From contig CM068367.1 in NCBI GenBank assembly GCA_034769895.1, forward strand, positions 691,166,268 to 691,230,267: 64,000 nucleotides of DNA, in the 5' to 3' direction. A program made the position numbers and the translations under genes. Numbering within the stretch: position 1 is the first letter of the stretch; each line of letters opens with the position of its first letter. This document shows positions 33,964 through 45,490 of this stretch, piece after piece. The notes below the pieces were generated by a model, which saw only the letters and a list, made by a program, of their open reading frames with translations, searched no databases and had not been told where the DNA came from. Source of the stretch: Magicicada septendecula (Eukaryota > Arthropoda > Insecta > Hemiptera > Cicadidae).

Positions 33964-36931
33964 ATTCCGGATAGGCGCCAAATTGTTTTTTCGTGAAAAC
34001 AATTAAAAAGTTTTTATCTGTATAGTTTGATATTGCACTATTGTAAATTCGAATCGCTCGCCGTCTGGCTTGTAACTGCTTCTCGTTCGAGTGGGGGACA
34101 ACGTGTTGCCAACTTGGAATAATGTTGGTTATGTTGACCCACTGCTAGTAAACAAAACATACATACTATTCTTTACAAATAAATACTGGACAGTTTGTTA
34201 TCGGTTCACACTCTTTTATTAGGCTTTGATTTGTTGATTTTCGTTTACGCTTTATACAAAATAATAATTGGTATAATAATTTTAGCCTCGGCAATATATT
34301 CGTTCACTCAGCGGATCGCTAGGTTGGCAGTACAATGTTTATATTAAACGCAAGACAGCGTGGTTATTACTTTACAAAATAAATCTGCCTATAGAGTCCT
34401 TTTAAGTACGAAACAGAGGTTTATATAACAAGATAACAAAATTAGAACATATCATTTAAAGTTCGTGATCACTAAAATTAAATAAGGTTTACTATAAATT
34501 AAATATTGTGGTGTTGAAGTGTGACAGTGTTGTTGGTGTATACATAGGTTATCATTTGGTTATTCAGTGTTTACAAAGTTACTTTTTTATTTTATCAATC
34601 CTTGAAAAATACCTTCAGTGATAGTGAGAGTTTTATTATTTAGTTATAATTTTTGAAAGAGAATTTGTTTTTTATAAATCAATAAATTCAGCAATACTCA
34701 ACGTTAGTAGATAAGAGATGTATTGTCAGTCGTCAAGTGGGGTAATGTGTTGATGTCGATTCTTCTTTCTTCAGTCTTGGGCTTCAGGAATGGTTGGCAT
34801 CTTCTTCTGGTCGAATTCCATATATTTTTTGGTCATCTGGATTAATTCCGAGCTGGTCCTTGGTGTAGTTTGGTTGGAATGTCCTCTCGTCAGTTACTCT
34901 GGTCCTTCTTCATCAAATTATGGGCATTTATACTGTTTTAGAGTTAAAATTTTGAGCCCCTCACGGCGTGGCGTCTCTCCAGTTAAGCGTCACTACTGAT
35001 TTTTTGTTCCTAACTGAAAATTAGTCAATATTCGGTTGTTGTCATGGTAACTCAAAATTTTTGATTGGCTGAAATTGGCTTGAGATCATTGTTAGGATAT
35101 TTGAATTTTTATTTAAAATGGTCACAGATCTTCTAAATGTAATTAATCTTCAGTACTCCCTTTTTAGTAGTAAATATTATTACCACTGTTCATATTTTGG
35201 CTCAAGGATTAATTTGACATCCAATACTATAATATTTACTTAGGTATCAACATTTTGACAGTTTTATTGATTTTATTTAATTATACTGTTTTCTTAATTT
35301 ACATTATTATCATAATATTTCTGCCTTAACATGATTGTCTAATTGTATTTTATAGTTTATGTGGCTTAGTCTTACTAATGTCAGTGTTTAATTCTAAAAA
35401 TTGAAGTCTTTTGTAGTTTGACAGTTGGGAATTTGCCTAGGCTTAAACAGCAATTGACTATTTTTCTTTAATAACTGAGATTACATTTTATTCTCCCCTT
35501 GTATGGGTCCTGATTGTTTTAATACATGATTCTGTTTATTTGCTCAATGTTTATGTCTGTTCTTGTAATTGTGTGTGATTTTATTGGTTTCATATACTAA
35601 TTTGTCTACTGTCATAACTGCCCTTTAGTGTCATTGTATCTGACTGTATTTATTTTGTTTCTTGTTTACTGGTTTTTGTTGGCGTTTAAGTCTTATTTAT
35701 TACATCATATAACATAGCATCTTATGGTTTTAACAATTCCCATAGATATAATTCTTATTCATTAAAACACAATTATTTGAGGCATAATTCTTACTCATTA
35801 AAACATAATTCTTACTCATTAAAACATACTTATTAACTTTTTATTATCCATTCATACTCTTCAGTGAGTAATAATTATTTTATAGTATTATCAAATGAAA
35901 ACAAACATATAAACATTGATTAACTATTTTGATTATTATAGAAAATCCTTATTACTAAACTTATCTGACACTATGTCATTAACTATGTTACCTAATACTA
36001 TTGCACTATGTCTTACTAAATCTTATAATGATTATTCATTGTTTTTATAACTCAGTATTACAGACATTTTCTATATGGTGAATTGACACACTAATAGTCC
36101 TTCTTTCTTACTTTCCTAATAATCTTAATTGGTATTAACACTAACACCTTGCACTCAATCTTGTTTTAGTGTTACTGGTGGGTAAAGATTAGTGTATTGC
36201 TTATTCAAAATTCTCTTTCTTACATTTATTTTAAAATGTTCACCCTCCTTACAATTTATTATCTCTTACTCTGTGTGGTTTGACTATACATGATATGTTT
36301 GTGTCGTGCTAATGTGATTTGTCCTAGTTTACTCTATTTGTTTGGGTTAGTGTACCCTACTATATCTTATGTCCTTAACAATTAACATTTCTAACTTGTC
36401 TGTTTTTACAATTATTATTATCATATACAATTTTCATTAGTTAGTCTTTTTCATTGGTTTAACATTAGTTTTGTATTCTTTCTGGGTTCACTTTATTTTG
36501 CCATAGTTTACATGTCACTTCCTTGGTGTTGTTGCTGATTATATCTTCACACTTCCATGTTAATTCTTTGTTCATTATTATTCTTTTTATTTCTACACTC
36601 TTGTGGTAGTGTGGTAGCTAGTTCTAGTTCACTTACAATTGTCATTATTTATGTTATTCATGGTTCTACTCTCTCACTTAACATCTATTGGGCTATTCAG
36701 GTTAAATCGCCATGTATTACTGTATTTAACATTTTGGTTTGTTTGTTTGTTACGTCTTTATTATTAGAGGTTACTTTTCTGACTACCTTGATGTGTCTGA
36801 TCGTGTTATTATTTTGAGTCACCCATTCTTCAATCTCTGATTCATCCCTTTTTATTCTAGTGTTAATGATTAAATAATTTATCTTGTCATGTTTTCTCCA
36901 TTATTGTTAGGTGAAGATATGTACCATTACA
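33964..36931 (-). repeat. Element B 5' LTR, outer part
   Basis: Continues the LTR interrupted at 19142, matching 8190-11413. It lacks about 265 bases (junction near 36131) and has a small extra duplication near 35790-35820. On the minus strand it starts TGTAATGGTAC at 36931. Confidence 0.9.
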
Positions 36932-36944
36932 TATGTATATATAT

Positions 36945-39253
36945 TGTAACACCACAGAATGTTACATAACCAAAATACACACCAGAAGTTCACTAAAGTC
37001 CACCACAAATTCATTAAAATTTAATGAATCATTTTAATTTTGAGAGGGGAGTGTATGTAACACCACAAAATGTTACATAACCAAAACACACACCAGAAGG
37101 GTAAATTATGACACTAAAGTTATAAAGTGAATCATTTTAATGAATGTAACAAAGAAGAGAAGGGACCAGCATAGAAGAAAGAAGAGGAGGGATCCCAAGA
37201 AGCAGTGATGAATACACTGCATGACACTACAACTGAAACACAATGACTGACTTTAACTAACGGACATGCAAAGTTCACAATAAGCTGTCAAGCGAGCCAG
37301 TTCATGACATTAATGTGTAGCGTCATGTAAACAGAAACTAAATAACAAATGACTTTAATAAAGTAATAAAAATAACAGCATTTTGGCTGAAATTAGAAGA
37401 ACTATGATAAATAAATAACAAAGACTATTACTATACTAGCTATAGCCACAAAGCTATAAAAAGCTAGCTTCACCAACCCAGATGTAACATTATAGAATAA
37501 GGATAATTGTAAACGGAAGTCTTATGTGTATAAGCAACTTCCTAATTAAACGAGATGTGATTAGAAGTAATAATTAACAGGTAATAAACCTGGTACCATA
37601 ACTGTATCTAGACCCTGCATAAACGAATCTATGTCAGTAAATTAATAGGGAAACATTAAATTTAAGAATAGTAAAAATAACGAATAAGGTGTGAAATACC
37701 ACCACTCAATTAATATTGTATGCCTTTAAAATGAGTAGGCTAAGTAAAAATGTATTTAGAGAGTAAGGAATTATCAGAGTAATGTATTATCATAGTTGTA
37801 ATAAGATTTAATATTGTTCAGCTGTAAACAACTTTTAATTGTAATAATGTATGTAATTTTATCCATGTAATCATGTTCAAAAGAGAACACAGATATAATT
37901 AAACAAATGTAAAAGATAGGGAAATAGTCGCAGTGTGCATTATTAGCAGACGACAATAAGAAACCATGTTTCAAAACACTATTTTATGTATTGTCAGTGA
38001 AAGCTAGGTGCAAACCAGCATTATGCCACATCAAAATAAAGAGCAGACAATAAGCTTTAATTTGATGATGATAATTTAGAGATCGAAAGTGTAATAAGTT
38101 AATAGTGAGTGTTAGCATCATTTCTTAAACTAGATTTAAGAAATTATCAGTGAAAACCAACAACAACGACAATCGGGTACAGAGAGCGCGACGGTGGCGA
38201 CTAACAAAAACAATACGTCACTGTAACGGTATTCTGTACCAATCACAAAGGAGCTTACTCAGCGAGATTTGTCCCTAAACGCGATCTAAGCCAGGGGTAT
38301 ATAATCAGAAAAACGCTGAAAAAATTCAGATTCGCTTCCACCATCTCGAGCTAAACAATTGCGGCTCGACGTCATTTTATATTTTATTAATCTACTACAA
38401 CATAATAGTAGTAAATACTTTAAATTTCATTAAAATAATTATTAGAACAGCGATTCATCGTACAAGAATGCATCGACAAGTAATAGTGAATCTTTTTAAC
38501 CAGTGCGCGTATTCAGAACGAGAAAATTTAACTTAACCTGCAAAGTAACCAACCCAGTTTCATTAAGAAGAGGGTATATTTCTCGTTCTAAGTGCGATTA
38601 AAGTGCAGTTATATAGCGATCAATATAATCCGATCGCTAAAGTGTTTAATTTTTAATCTATAAGATTAAAAAGCAAGGTAGTACAGTGACCAATTTTATT
38701 GTTTATCTGCCTTCACTGATCGTAACTATCAACACATTGTACTGACGCAAAAAACAATCATACTATTATTTACGAACACTGTATTCATTTATTTAGAGGA
38801 TTTAACAATCCAACGTAAGAATTTATGTGTTAGAATTAGTTTTTATAATATTAATTAGGATCTGAGCAGACGAAATTATCGCTAACCTAAAATATAATTG
38901 CAAGTTTTTAAAGAGGCCAAAAATGAATTACTATCATAGTAACATCTATCAAAGCAATTAATAACGTTCTATTTTCTATTTACAAGAACCTACCCATGAG
39001 GTACCTAGTTAAATATTATTAAAATTTTGTTAATAACCATAAGAGTTTTTATATTGTTCTTAACTGAGCTCGATCGGATAGTAGACGGATACTTTGAAAT
39101 CCGACTGTATTGTTGTAAATGTATTTTTTATTCAATTTGATTTTTGAGGGTATAATAAACCCAGAGTGTTATACAGCATAACCTTTGTGTTCAATTATTT
39201 CATTTTAGATAAGTAAACCTCAGTATAGCATACACTGAGGTACATTCGAAACA
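36945..39253 (+). repeat. LTR D: long gypsy-type LTR on the plus strand
   Basis: Two LTR-like starts, TGTAACACCACA at 36945 and 37056, share about 44 bases. The second directly follows a purine run (GAGAGGGGAGTGTA) that looks like a polypurine tract. Further in are a TATA box (38298-38304) in a GC-richer stretch and AATAAA at 39154-39159, in the order expected of an LTR (U3, R, U5). The right end is uncertain (a CA at 39252-39253 is my guess), and I could not find a target duplication. No coding region of this element is in the window, so it is a solo or truncated LTR. Confidence 0.55.
38298..38304 (+). promoter_or_regulatory. TATA box of LTR D
   Basis: TATATAA within GGGGTATATAATCAG, about 30 bases before a plausible start region, followed 850 bases on by AATAAA. 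Confidence 0.5.
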
Positions 39254-40469
39254 GTAATTTTTCAATACACTATTTAAATTATTTTAAATGCCATAAGAAT
39301 TTAAACAACAGAAAAAGTGAATACATACAATTTTAAATTTATAAATTTGTTTTTTATGGGAACTTTTCTCGAAGAAAACCCATATGGCGCCCACATAACC
39401 TTCAAGGTAACCTTGATTATAAAATTTAAACTGGTCAAAATAACCTTGACAGTTTATTCAGTGGCGGTGAACGTCTGAACAGCTAGTACGACAACCAGAT
39501 ACGTGAAAAGTGTTCTTTATATTAATTTATTTGTCCAGACAACACTTGACTTTACTTACACAGACGACATTTTTCCAGAAGAGGAGTTCGACTTCAAGTT
39601 CGACGCTACCGTTACATTCATTGACAAACCAGCAAATTAATAATTTATCCATAATAGATTATCACACTATAATTAATTAAATCATATTTATCAATTATCA
39701 TAAAAGATAATTACTGCATGTAATACACGAGAATCCATTAAACAACAATCGATAATTAAATCTATAAATTATATCAAATTATTTATAGAGGGGGATTTCG
39801 TTTTATTACAATATATATATATATATACATACCTATATATATATACCTATATATATATATATTACTTTTAATATTTATAATGAATTTACCTCAAGATGTT
39901 TTATATATAGATATTCATTTGTTAATATTTCAAAAACAAGACGTAGCACCGGTAGAGCTAAGATATTTTTGCCTCACAGACTAACAATTTTAAAATGAGA
40001 TTTGACAACAAATTGTATTTAAATTTTATTATTTCCTATTTATCCAACACGGTACCATTGATTTAATATGGTAATATGGCACGAGAGATGCCATGAAATC
40101 AAAACTAATCTCTTCATCCAAACGTTCTTGTGACTGAAGTCGTATTGTTTTGTTACTAGTCTCATATAATCACATCCATAGCAGAGACACTTCTGCCACT
40201 TTTGCCAATGATATGGACATCGTGTAATCAAATATAATTCTATATTACCTCGAATAACTTACAAAATTAACTGAATGTACAGAGTACCCCAGAAAGTTAC
40301 ACCCATATTCCATAAGCGTATTTCTCTCATCAGAATAATGAAAAACGTTTATACAAACAAGGGCCTGGAAATGCTGTTTTCCATTTGTGGCCAATCAAAA
40401 TTTTCCCTCTTCTTTTTGGTCTCAAAGTAAACAACGCGATAATACATCTATGCGGATAAAACTAGTGAT
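39254..40469. other. Non-coding stretch with TA-rich tract
   Basis: Contains a (TA)n-rich tract with CC interruptions (39810-39861). A short acidic reading at 39566-39639 (T-D-D-I-F-P-E-E-E-F-D-F) follows an AG but matches nothing I know. No other feature is seen. Confidence 0.45.
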
Positions 40470-40578
40470 ATAAGTAAGTAATAAATTATTCCTCAGGCTT
40501 TCACGGCCGGTGTCAGATGAATTGTTCATGATATCCGGGCTGTTTGGCCGTGGTCCATGGTTTATAACAAAACCAAAC

Positions 40579-40610
40579 GTTTCGGCAGCTCCACTGGCTG
40601 CCATCATCAG
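40579..40610 (-). ncRNA. Hammerhead-type ribozyme core (left arm)
   Basis: Same core as the right arm on the opposite strand, unchanged within the core. Confidence 0.6.
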
Positions 40611-40734
40611 TGGTATAAAAATCCTAAATTTTGCTGAATTTATAAGTACAGGTAGCATGGCAGGACAGCTTTAGCCTATACCACAGTACTGTGGGCCTGT
40701 ACGTAAACACCCGGCGTGCAGGATTTTTATACCA

Positions 40735-40766
40735 CTGATGATGGCAGCCAGTGGAGCTGCCGAAAC
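40735..40766 (+). ncRNA. Hammerhead-type ribozyme core (right arm)
   Basis: CTGATGA is followed by a 6-bp stem II (GGCAGC with GCTGCC) and then GAAAC. After the core, AC-GT can form the minimal stem III, and U17 is followed by TGGT, which pairs with ACCA directly before the core (stem I, 4 bp). This is the type I, short-stem-III layout reported for PLEs. One extra T sits between CTGATGA and stem II. Cleavage activity is inferred, not shown. Confidence 0.6.
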
Positions 40767-40839
40767 GTTTGGTTTTGTTATAAACCATGGACCACGGCCA
40801 AACAGCCCGAATATCATGAACAATTCATAAGTAAGTAAT

Positions 40840-41564
40840 GATTGAAGTCTTTTTTTAAAGCTTGAAGTCGTATTCTAAAGCTTTTATAAATTTATAGCTT
40901 TTATGAAAACCCTTTGAAATTTTGTAAAAAGTCTTGAAAAGTGCATTTTTTTTTAAAAAAAAAGCACTATTAAAGTGCTTCAAAATTAATAGGTTTTCCC
41001 ATCTAGCAAAAATTAAATTTTGAACAATTCGGTGTAAATAACGTAAACAAAATGGTTACCCTAAAAGGATAAATCACTTGAATTTGACCAGTATAAGTAC
41101 ATAAGACTTTCTACACTAGTACAAGTTACTTATTCTTGTAACAATTTTTTCTACTGTAATTTACATCGAGTTGTTCAGAATTAAATTCTCTACTAGATTT
41201 AGAGAAAAACTCAATTCACTTTGAAGCATACTGAATGATATTAAATAAGAGTATATTATAATAAAAGGTAAGATATTTTTTCATATCTAAATGAAAACTT
41301 ACATGATCAGGTCATATAAAAGACAATTACCGGTAACCTTAAAGACTAGACAAACTGGCTGATCGGAAGTTGATCCCAGTTGGCATTAAATGTTAATGAT
41401 CTATAAATTTTGAACTGAAACAAATTGGATGTAAGAAACTGAATCGTATAGATGCACTCAGGCCAGACTGGTGGAGAGGCACTTTCCCATAGCGGCAAAA
41501 TTAAGGGAACGGCAAATTGGAGGTTAGAAACATATGGAATATCGAGCGCTGTTGTGAAATTTCA
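40840..41564. other. Non-coding stretch, nothing recognised
   Basis: AT-rich. It contains a small A/T palindrome around 40940-40980 and no supportable exon. Confidence 0.5.
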
Positions 41565-41744
41565 GGCTGCTGACACACGGGCCACTCAGTCGCGCCACTC
41601 AGTAGCTTGTACCAGCTTCTTTGTGGCGCCACGCAGTGGCACCACTCAGTGGCTCGTGTGAATGGGTTCGCTTCGGAGACGCGCCACTCTCCATTTTCTC
41701 AGTGATAAAAGATTGTTTCAGTTAGTTTTTACATCAGTTTCATC

Positions 41745-42132
41745 ATGGCCTCTGACGAGGAAGTTCTTGTTGCTTTTCTCGTACGTCGGCAACGCCGTCG
41801 TAGACAACGTCGATTCTGGATGCACCAGATAACGTGTGAACAGTTGGTAGTGGGACAGATTTATACACTAATGAATGAGCTAAAAGCAGACAACGCGAAA
41901 TTTTTAAACTACTTCAGGATGTCACAAGACACATTTAGTCAGCTTCTTAATTTGCTACAATTTCACATACAGAGGCAAAACACAAACATGAGAAGGATGT
42001 TGTAAGATTGGAAGAAGATTGACTTGTCATACAACCAGGGTGCCCATGGCTTTAGTAATAAGAGAGAAGTTTGCCGAATTCTTTTGTACACAAGAAGGAT
42101 CAGTGCCATGGCAAGACAGAATGATATATTGA
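41745..42132 (+). pseudogene. HARBI1-like transposase remnant
   Basis: The N-terminal 86 codons (41745-42005) have an Arg-rich start (R-R-Q-R-R-R-R-Q-R-R-F-W-M-H), then F-L-N-Y-F-R-M-S-Q-D-T-F-S-Q-L-L, the conserved lead of HARBI1/ALP1-like nucleases. After a short gap a second piece (42046-42132) gives I-R-E-K-F-A-E-F-F and G-S-V-P-W-Q, the usual C-terminal tail. The DDE nuclease core between them is deleted, so the protein cannot cut DNA. The family excises the element together with its MADF/Myb partner. Confidence 0.75.
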
Positions 42133-42407
42133 CCTTTTTTAGAGAAACCTTGTCTGATACTGTTTCACTATCCGAACCATAGTCCTAATAAAAAATATTT
42201 TTATAACTTATTTTGTGTTAAAATGTGTTCTTACCTAAAATATATCTCTCGGTGGAAATATTTGTTTGAAAATAGAAAGAGTTTCTATTTATATGAATAT
42301 TGTTCGTTTGTCACATCTAATTTGTTTCAAAGATTTTAATAGATTATGTTAAGAACGTTACACCCACGTACACTCTCTTTACCTTCCTCCCCCTCTCTAC
42401 ATCCCTC

Positions 42408-42409
<2 letters not shown>

Positions 42410-42469
<60 letters not shown>
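42410..42469. repeat. (CA)n microsatellite inside the Harbinger element
   Basis: About 30 CA units. Confidence 0.97.
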
Positions 42470-42471
<2 letters not shown>

Positions 42472-43498
42472 AATCGTATTACAGTAGACGAAATATTAAT
42501 CAGTTTGGTGTTGAGTAATAGATTAACTATTGGTTTCCTGTAAGCCAGACCTAAACTTGTTTGCAACTGTAAACTGTCTGGATTGTTCGTAAGATTGTTT
42601 TGGCTCATATGTGCTCAAGTAGTGTTTACATAAAACATCGTTGAGACCGTGCCGCCTGAATTCGCTAATATGCTATTAGAAGTCTTTGCTGTTTTTCTTG
42701 TGTTGTAATTATGATGCTCAACAGTAAACCGATATGGCTAGAGACTGATCTTACAGGGAGAGTATTGTTACATATTTGTTACACTTGTAGGGGCCATATG
42801 GGCTAAATGAAAATGTATACGACTGTTGCAGAGAATGATGTTAAATTTCTGTATGGTGCAATGCCATACAATACAACAGTTATTAGAGAAAATATTACAT
42901 TCATATTTACTCAATTATTCTTGTGTTATTTTTATATTATTTTAATAATAAAAATTTTCGCCAAAGAATTTATTTTTTATTATTTTATGAATATAACACT
43001 GTTTAAATACTGTAAATTTAAATAATTATTAATTTGTATATCTGATGCTGTTAGTTAAATACTATTGAAAAGTGTTACAGGTATATTAAAAAATAATTAA
43101 AAATATATTCTTGTACGAAAATTCGTATTATTATTAATAATAATAGAGAAAATATAAAGACTCGTTCAAAGCTGAATTGCATGGTACTGAAGTTTTTTCC
43201 GGATTGCCCAAGCTCTCGCATTATACAAAAATTAGACATTAGTCAAATACTGCACTTTTTAGACCTTGTATAAGTATTTTGTTTCTATTGTATTACATAC
43301 ATCTACACTTCTGTCATAATATAATTTCACAATAAAATGTCTACCAAGTTTAGACATTTATGACTTTAGATGACTTTAGTTGTTTTATGAAGTTTACACA
43401 TTAGTTTAGTTTAGTTTACGCTTACGCCGACTTTATTATTATTACTACTATTCTAATTTTTATTACATACTTTACTACAGTACTGATTAGAAACATAC

Positions 43499-43571
43499 CT
43501 GATTTATTTTTCATCAGGCTGTCCATTTCACTGAATTCAATTATAAATCGATCAGAATCAAAATCCGACAT
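43499..43571 (-). pseudogene. Harbinger MADF-protein first exon
   Basis: From ATG at 43571 the minus strand gives M-S-D-F-D-S-D-R-F-I-I-E-F, the start of a MADF DNA-binding domain (family pattern F-D-x-x-x-F-I-x-x-V). It then meets a good donor (AG/GTATGTTT). The remainder of the MADF gene is not found downstream, so I infer it was lost with the internal deletion. In the family this protein recruits the transposase to the DNA ends. Confidence 0.5.
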
Positions 43572-44963
43572 GATAGTTTTAAAAGTTTTTAGAAACAATA
43601 GTCTTAAAAAGTTCAAAAAAATTATTAACAAAACTCCCTGAGTTTTATAGAAAAACAACACAGTGTTAATACACTCTTCACAACACTACTCTGAACCCTG
43701 TTGTGGCGCCACTGAAAGTGGCCCGTGTGCAAGCTCCAAAGCCACAAATCGTCGCCACTTGTGGCGGGGACTGGCTTCTCCCTGCCACAGTCGCGTGTCA
43801 CAGTCGCTCGTGTGCAAGGGTACAATTTAAAACCATGCAAAACAACCGGGCGCGACTGAGTGGCCCGTGTGTCAGCAGCCTTAGTCTTTCGCCTAAGCGG
43901 GAATTTTCATCTTTGAAAAGCGGAAAAAATAATTTCATTACATGAGAAAGAAAGCGGGGAAAGTGTATCACAATGGAGCGATTAAGTGAACGTTTGTTTC
44001 TTCTTTGTGTACTTTAATTGTATCTTAGTTTTCTGATTTCGCAATCACAGGCGTTTTCATCATTCACGTCAAAATATTGTTCACTATTTTTTCAGAATTT
44101 TGTATTTAACATTTAATAATAAATTCGTCCGTCTTTTTTATATTAAGATAACTTGGAAAACAGTTACTTTTCTTTTACTCATATCAAAACAAATCACACA
44201 CACACATACACACACAAGGTAGAATAGTGACATAAAGTTCAAATGTTCTTCACATTTCTTTATATTTGGGGGGGAGCAGCAATTGTTTTTGTCCAGAGAT
44301 GTCAGGCTACCTAACTACCTAAATACGGGCCTGACTGCACCAAACCAACAAACAAAAGTCGCTTATGACGTGTTGAAAACAAACATTTCTCGAAAATTTT
44401 GAAGTACAATGTATTCTGAAAGTTATCAAAATGTATGAAAAAATTACAGAGAAGGATGGGCGAATTAAAAATCTAACAGGAAAGAAAAGAAGACTGAAGA
44501 AAACCTGGCCGCCGGATCTTGTTAGATAAACATTGTAGTGAAATATAGATGGGCATGCTGCTTACAACTTATTTACTTACTATTGTGTACAGTTTGGAAA
44601 AATTGTTAATTAGAAAACAGATGAATACAAAAAAGTGTGAAACAATAGTAATGAGTGAGAAAAATGGTTACCAGTTACCAAGCAATAAAAGAATTAAATT
44701 TTCTAATTTTAAATTAAATCCCCAGTATGGAAAGATGCGTTGTTTCTCGTCCGAGAGGTATCTCCTCAAGTCATCTCCAGTCTATGTTGTTTAACTTTCC
44801 CAAAGCTTTATTTTATATGACTGTGGTAAACAAAAAACCGGCAGGTCAAACACACACACAAAACCGCGTTATTTTTTGCCTCAGTCGTGATTGTTTGTAG
44901 GTTTTGCACGTACTTTAAAAGAAACGTTCCGTTATCTACACAAACACATAAAACTACCAATGC

Positions 44964-45122
44964 GTGCAAAAGGTTTTGTCCAGCGTGGACAAGGATTTGG
45001 ATTCCGACGTCGCTCCTGGACTTGGTGTTCAGGAGCGTCTAGATTCCGCTACCTTTTGAATTCCGCTAGATTCCGCTTCGCTACCTTTTGAATTTGAATC
45101 CACGTTGGACACTGCATTTGCA
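44964..45122. repeat. Small imperfect inverted-repeat element (MITE-like)
   Basis: Ends GTGCAAA...GTCCAGCGTGGA and, inverted, TCCACGTTGGAC...TTTGCAC. The middle repeats GATTCCGC and CTACCTTTTGAAT. About 159 bp, non-coding. Confidence 0.4.
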
Positions 45123-45308
45123 CTCACAAACACACAAAATCCTGCTCTGATATTTTGATTGTAACAATCATAACGTTAAAACCTTGGAAATTTAAGCATT
45201 TCTTAAAGGAGAAGAAATATTATCTCTATCCAGAGATACAGACGAGTGCACTATTCTATTCTGTAAATGCATAATTCTGTGCGAATTATAATTATAATGG
45301 AAAAAAAA

Positions 45309-45490
<182 letters not shown>

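Larger units (their letters stand above)
7689..36931 (-). mobile_element. Element B: Ty3/gypsy-like LTR retrotransposon, nested host
   Basis: On the minus strand the 5' LTR starts TGTAATGGTACATATC at 36931 and the 3' LTR ends at 7689 with GCCGCA, a TG...CA arrangement. LTR copies lie at 7689-11413 and at 18668-19142 plus 33964-36931; the right copy is split by the element A array. Internal order on the minus strand is gag, protease, a pol remnant and an integrase tail, the Ty3/gypsy order. Flanks are TAAGT (7684-7688) and TATGT (36932-36936), a possible 5-bp target duplication with one mismatch. B is dead: gag and protease frames are shifted, most of pol is deleted, and a hAT sits across the protease end. 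Without its insertions B would be roughly 11 kb. Confidence 0.85.
40483..40826. mobile_element. PLE-derived inverted element with 13-bp TSD
   Basis: Two arms of 109 bases (40517-40625 and 40720-40828) are inverted copies with a single mismatch, around a 94-base spacer. The block is flanked by a 13-bp direct repeat ATAAGTAAGTAAT (40470-40482 and 40827-40839), so it is a discrete insertion. Each arm carries the CTGATGA...GAAAC core typical of Penelope-like element termini. It has no coding capacity. I infer a non-autonomous derivative mobilised by a PLE. Confidence 0.8.
41565..43880. mobile_element. PIF/Harbinger transposon, internally deleted
   Basis: The terminal inverted repeats begin GGCTGCTGACACACGGGCCA at 41565 and match the inverted end at 43880 over about 32 bases. 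The flanking trinucleotides are TCA and TTA, one base apart from a Harbinger-type TWA duplication. Subterminal regions hold several GCCACTC/GAGTGGC and GTGGC boxes on both sides. It carries remnants of the two genes typical of this superfamily, facing inward: transposase on plus and a MADF/Myb-type protein on minus. The middle is AT-rich filler with a (CA)n tract. Confidence 0.8.

Noticed and set aside
39566..39639. Short acidic exon-like reading after an AG
   Set aside because: Too short, no donor or family match, and next to an uncertain LTR end.
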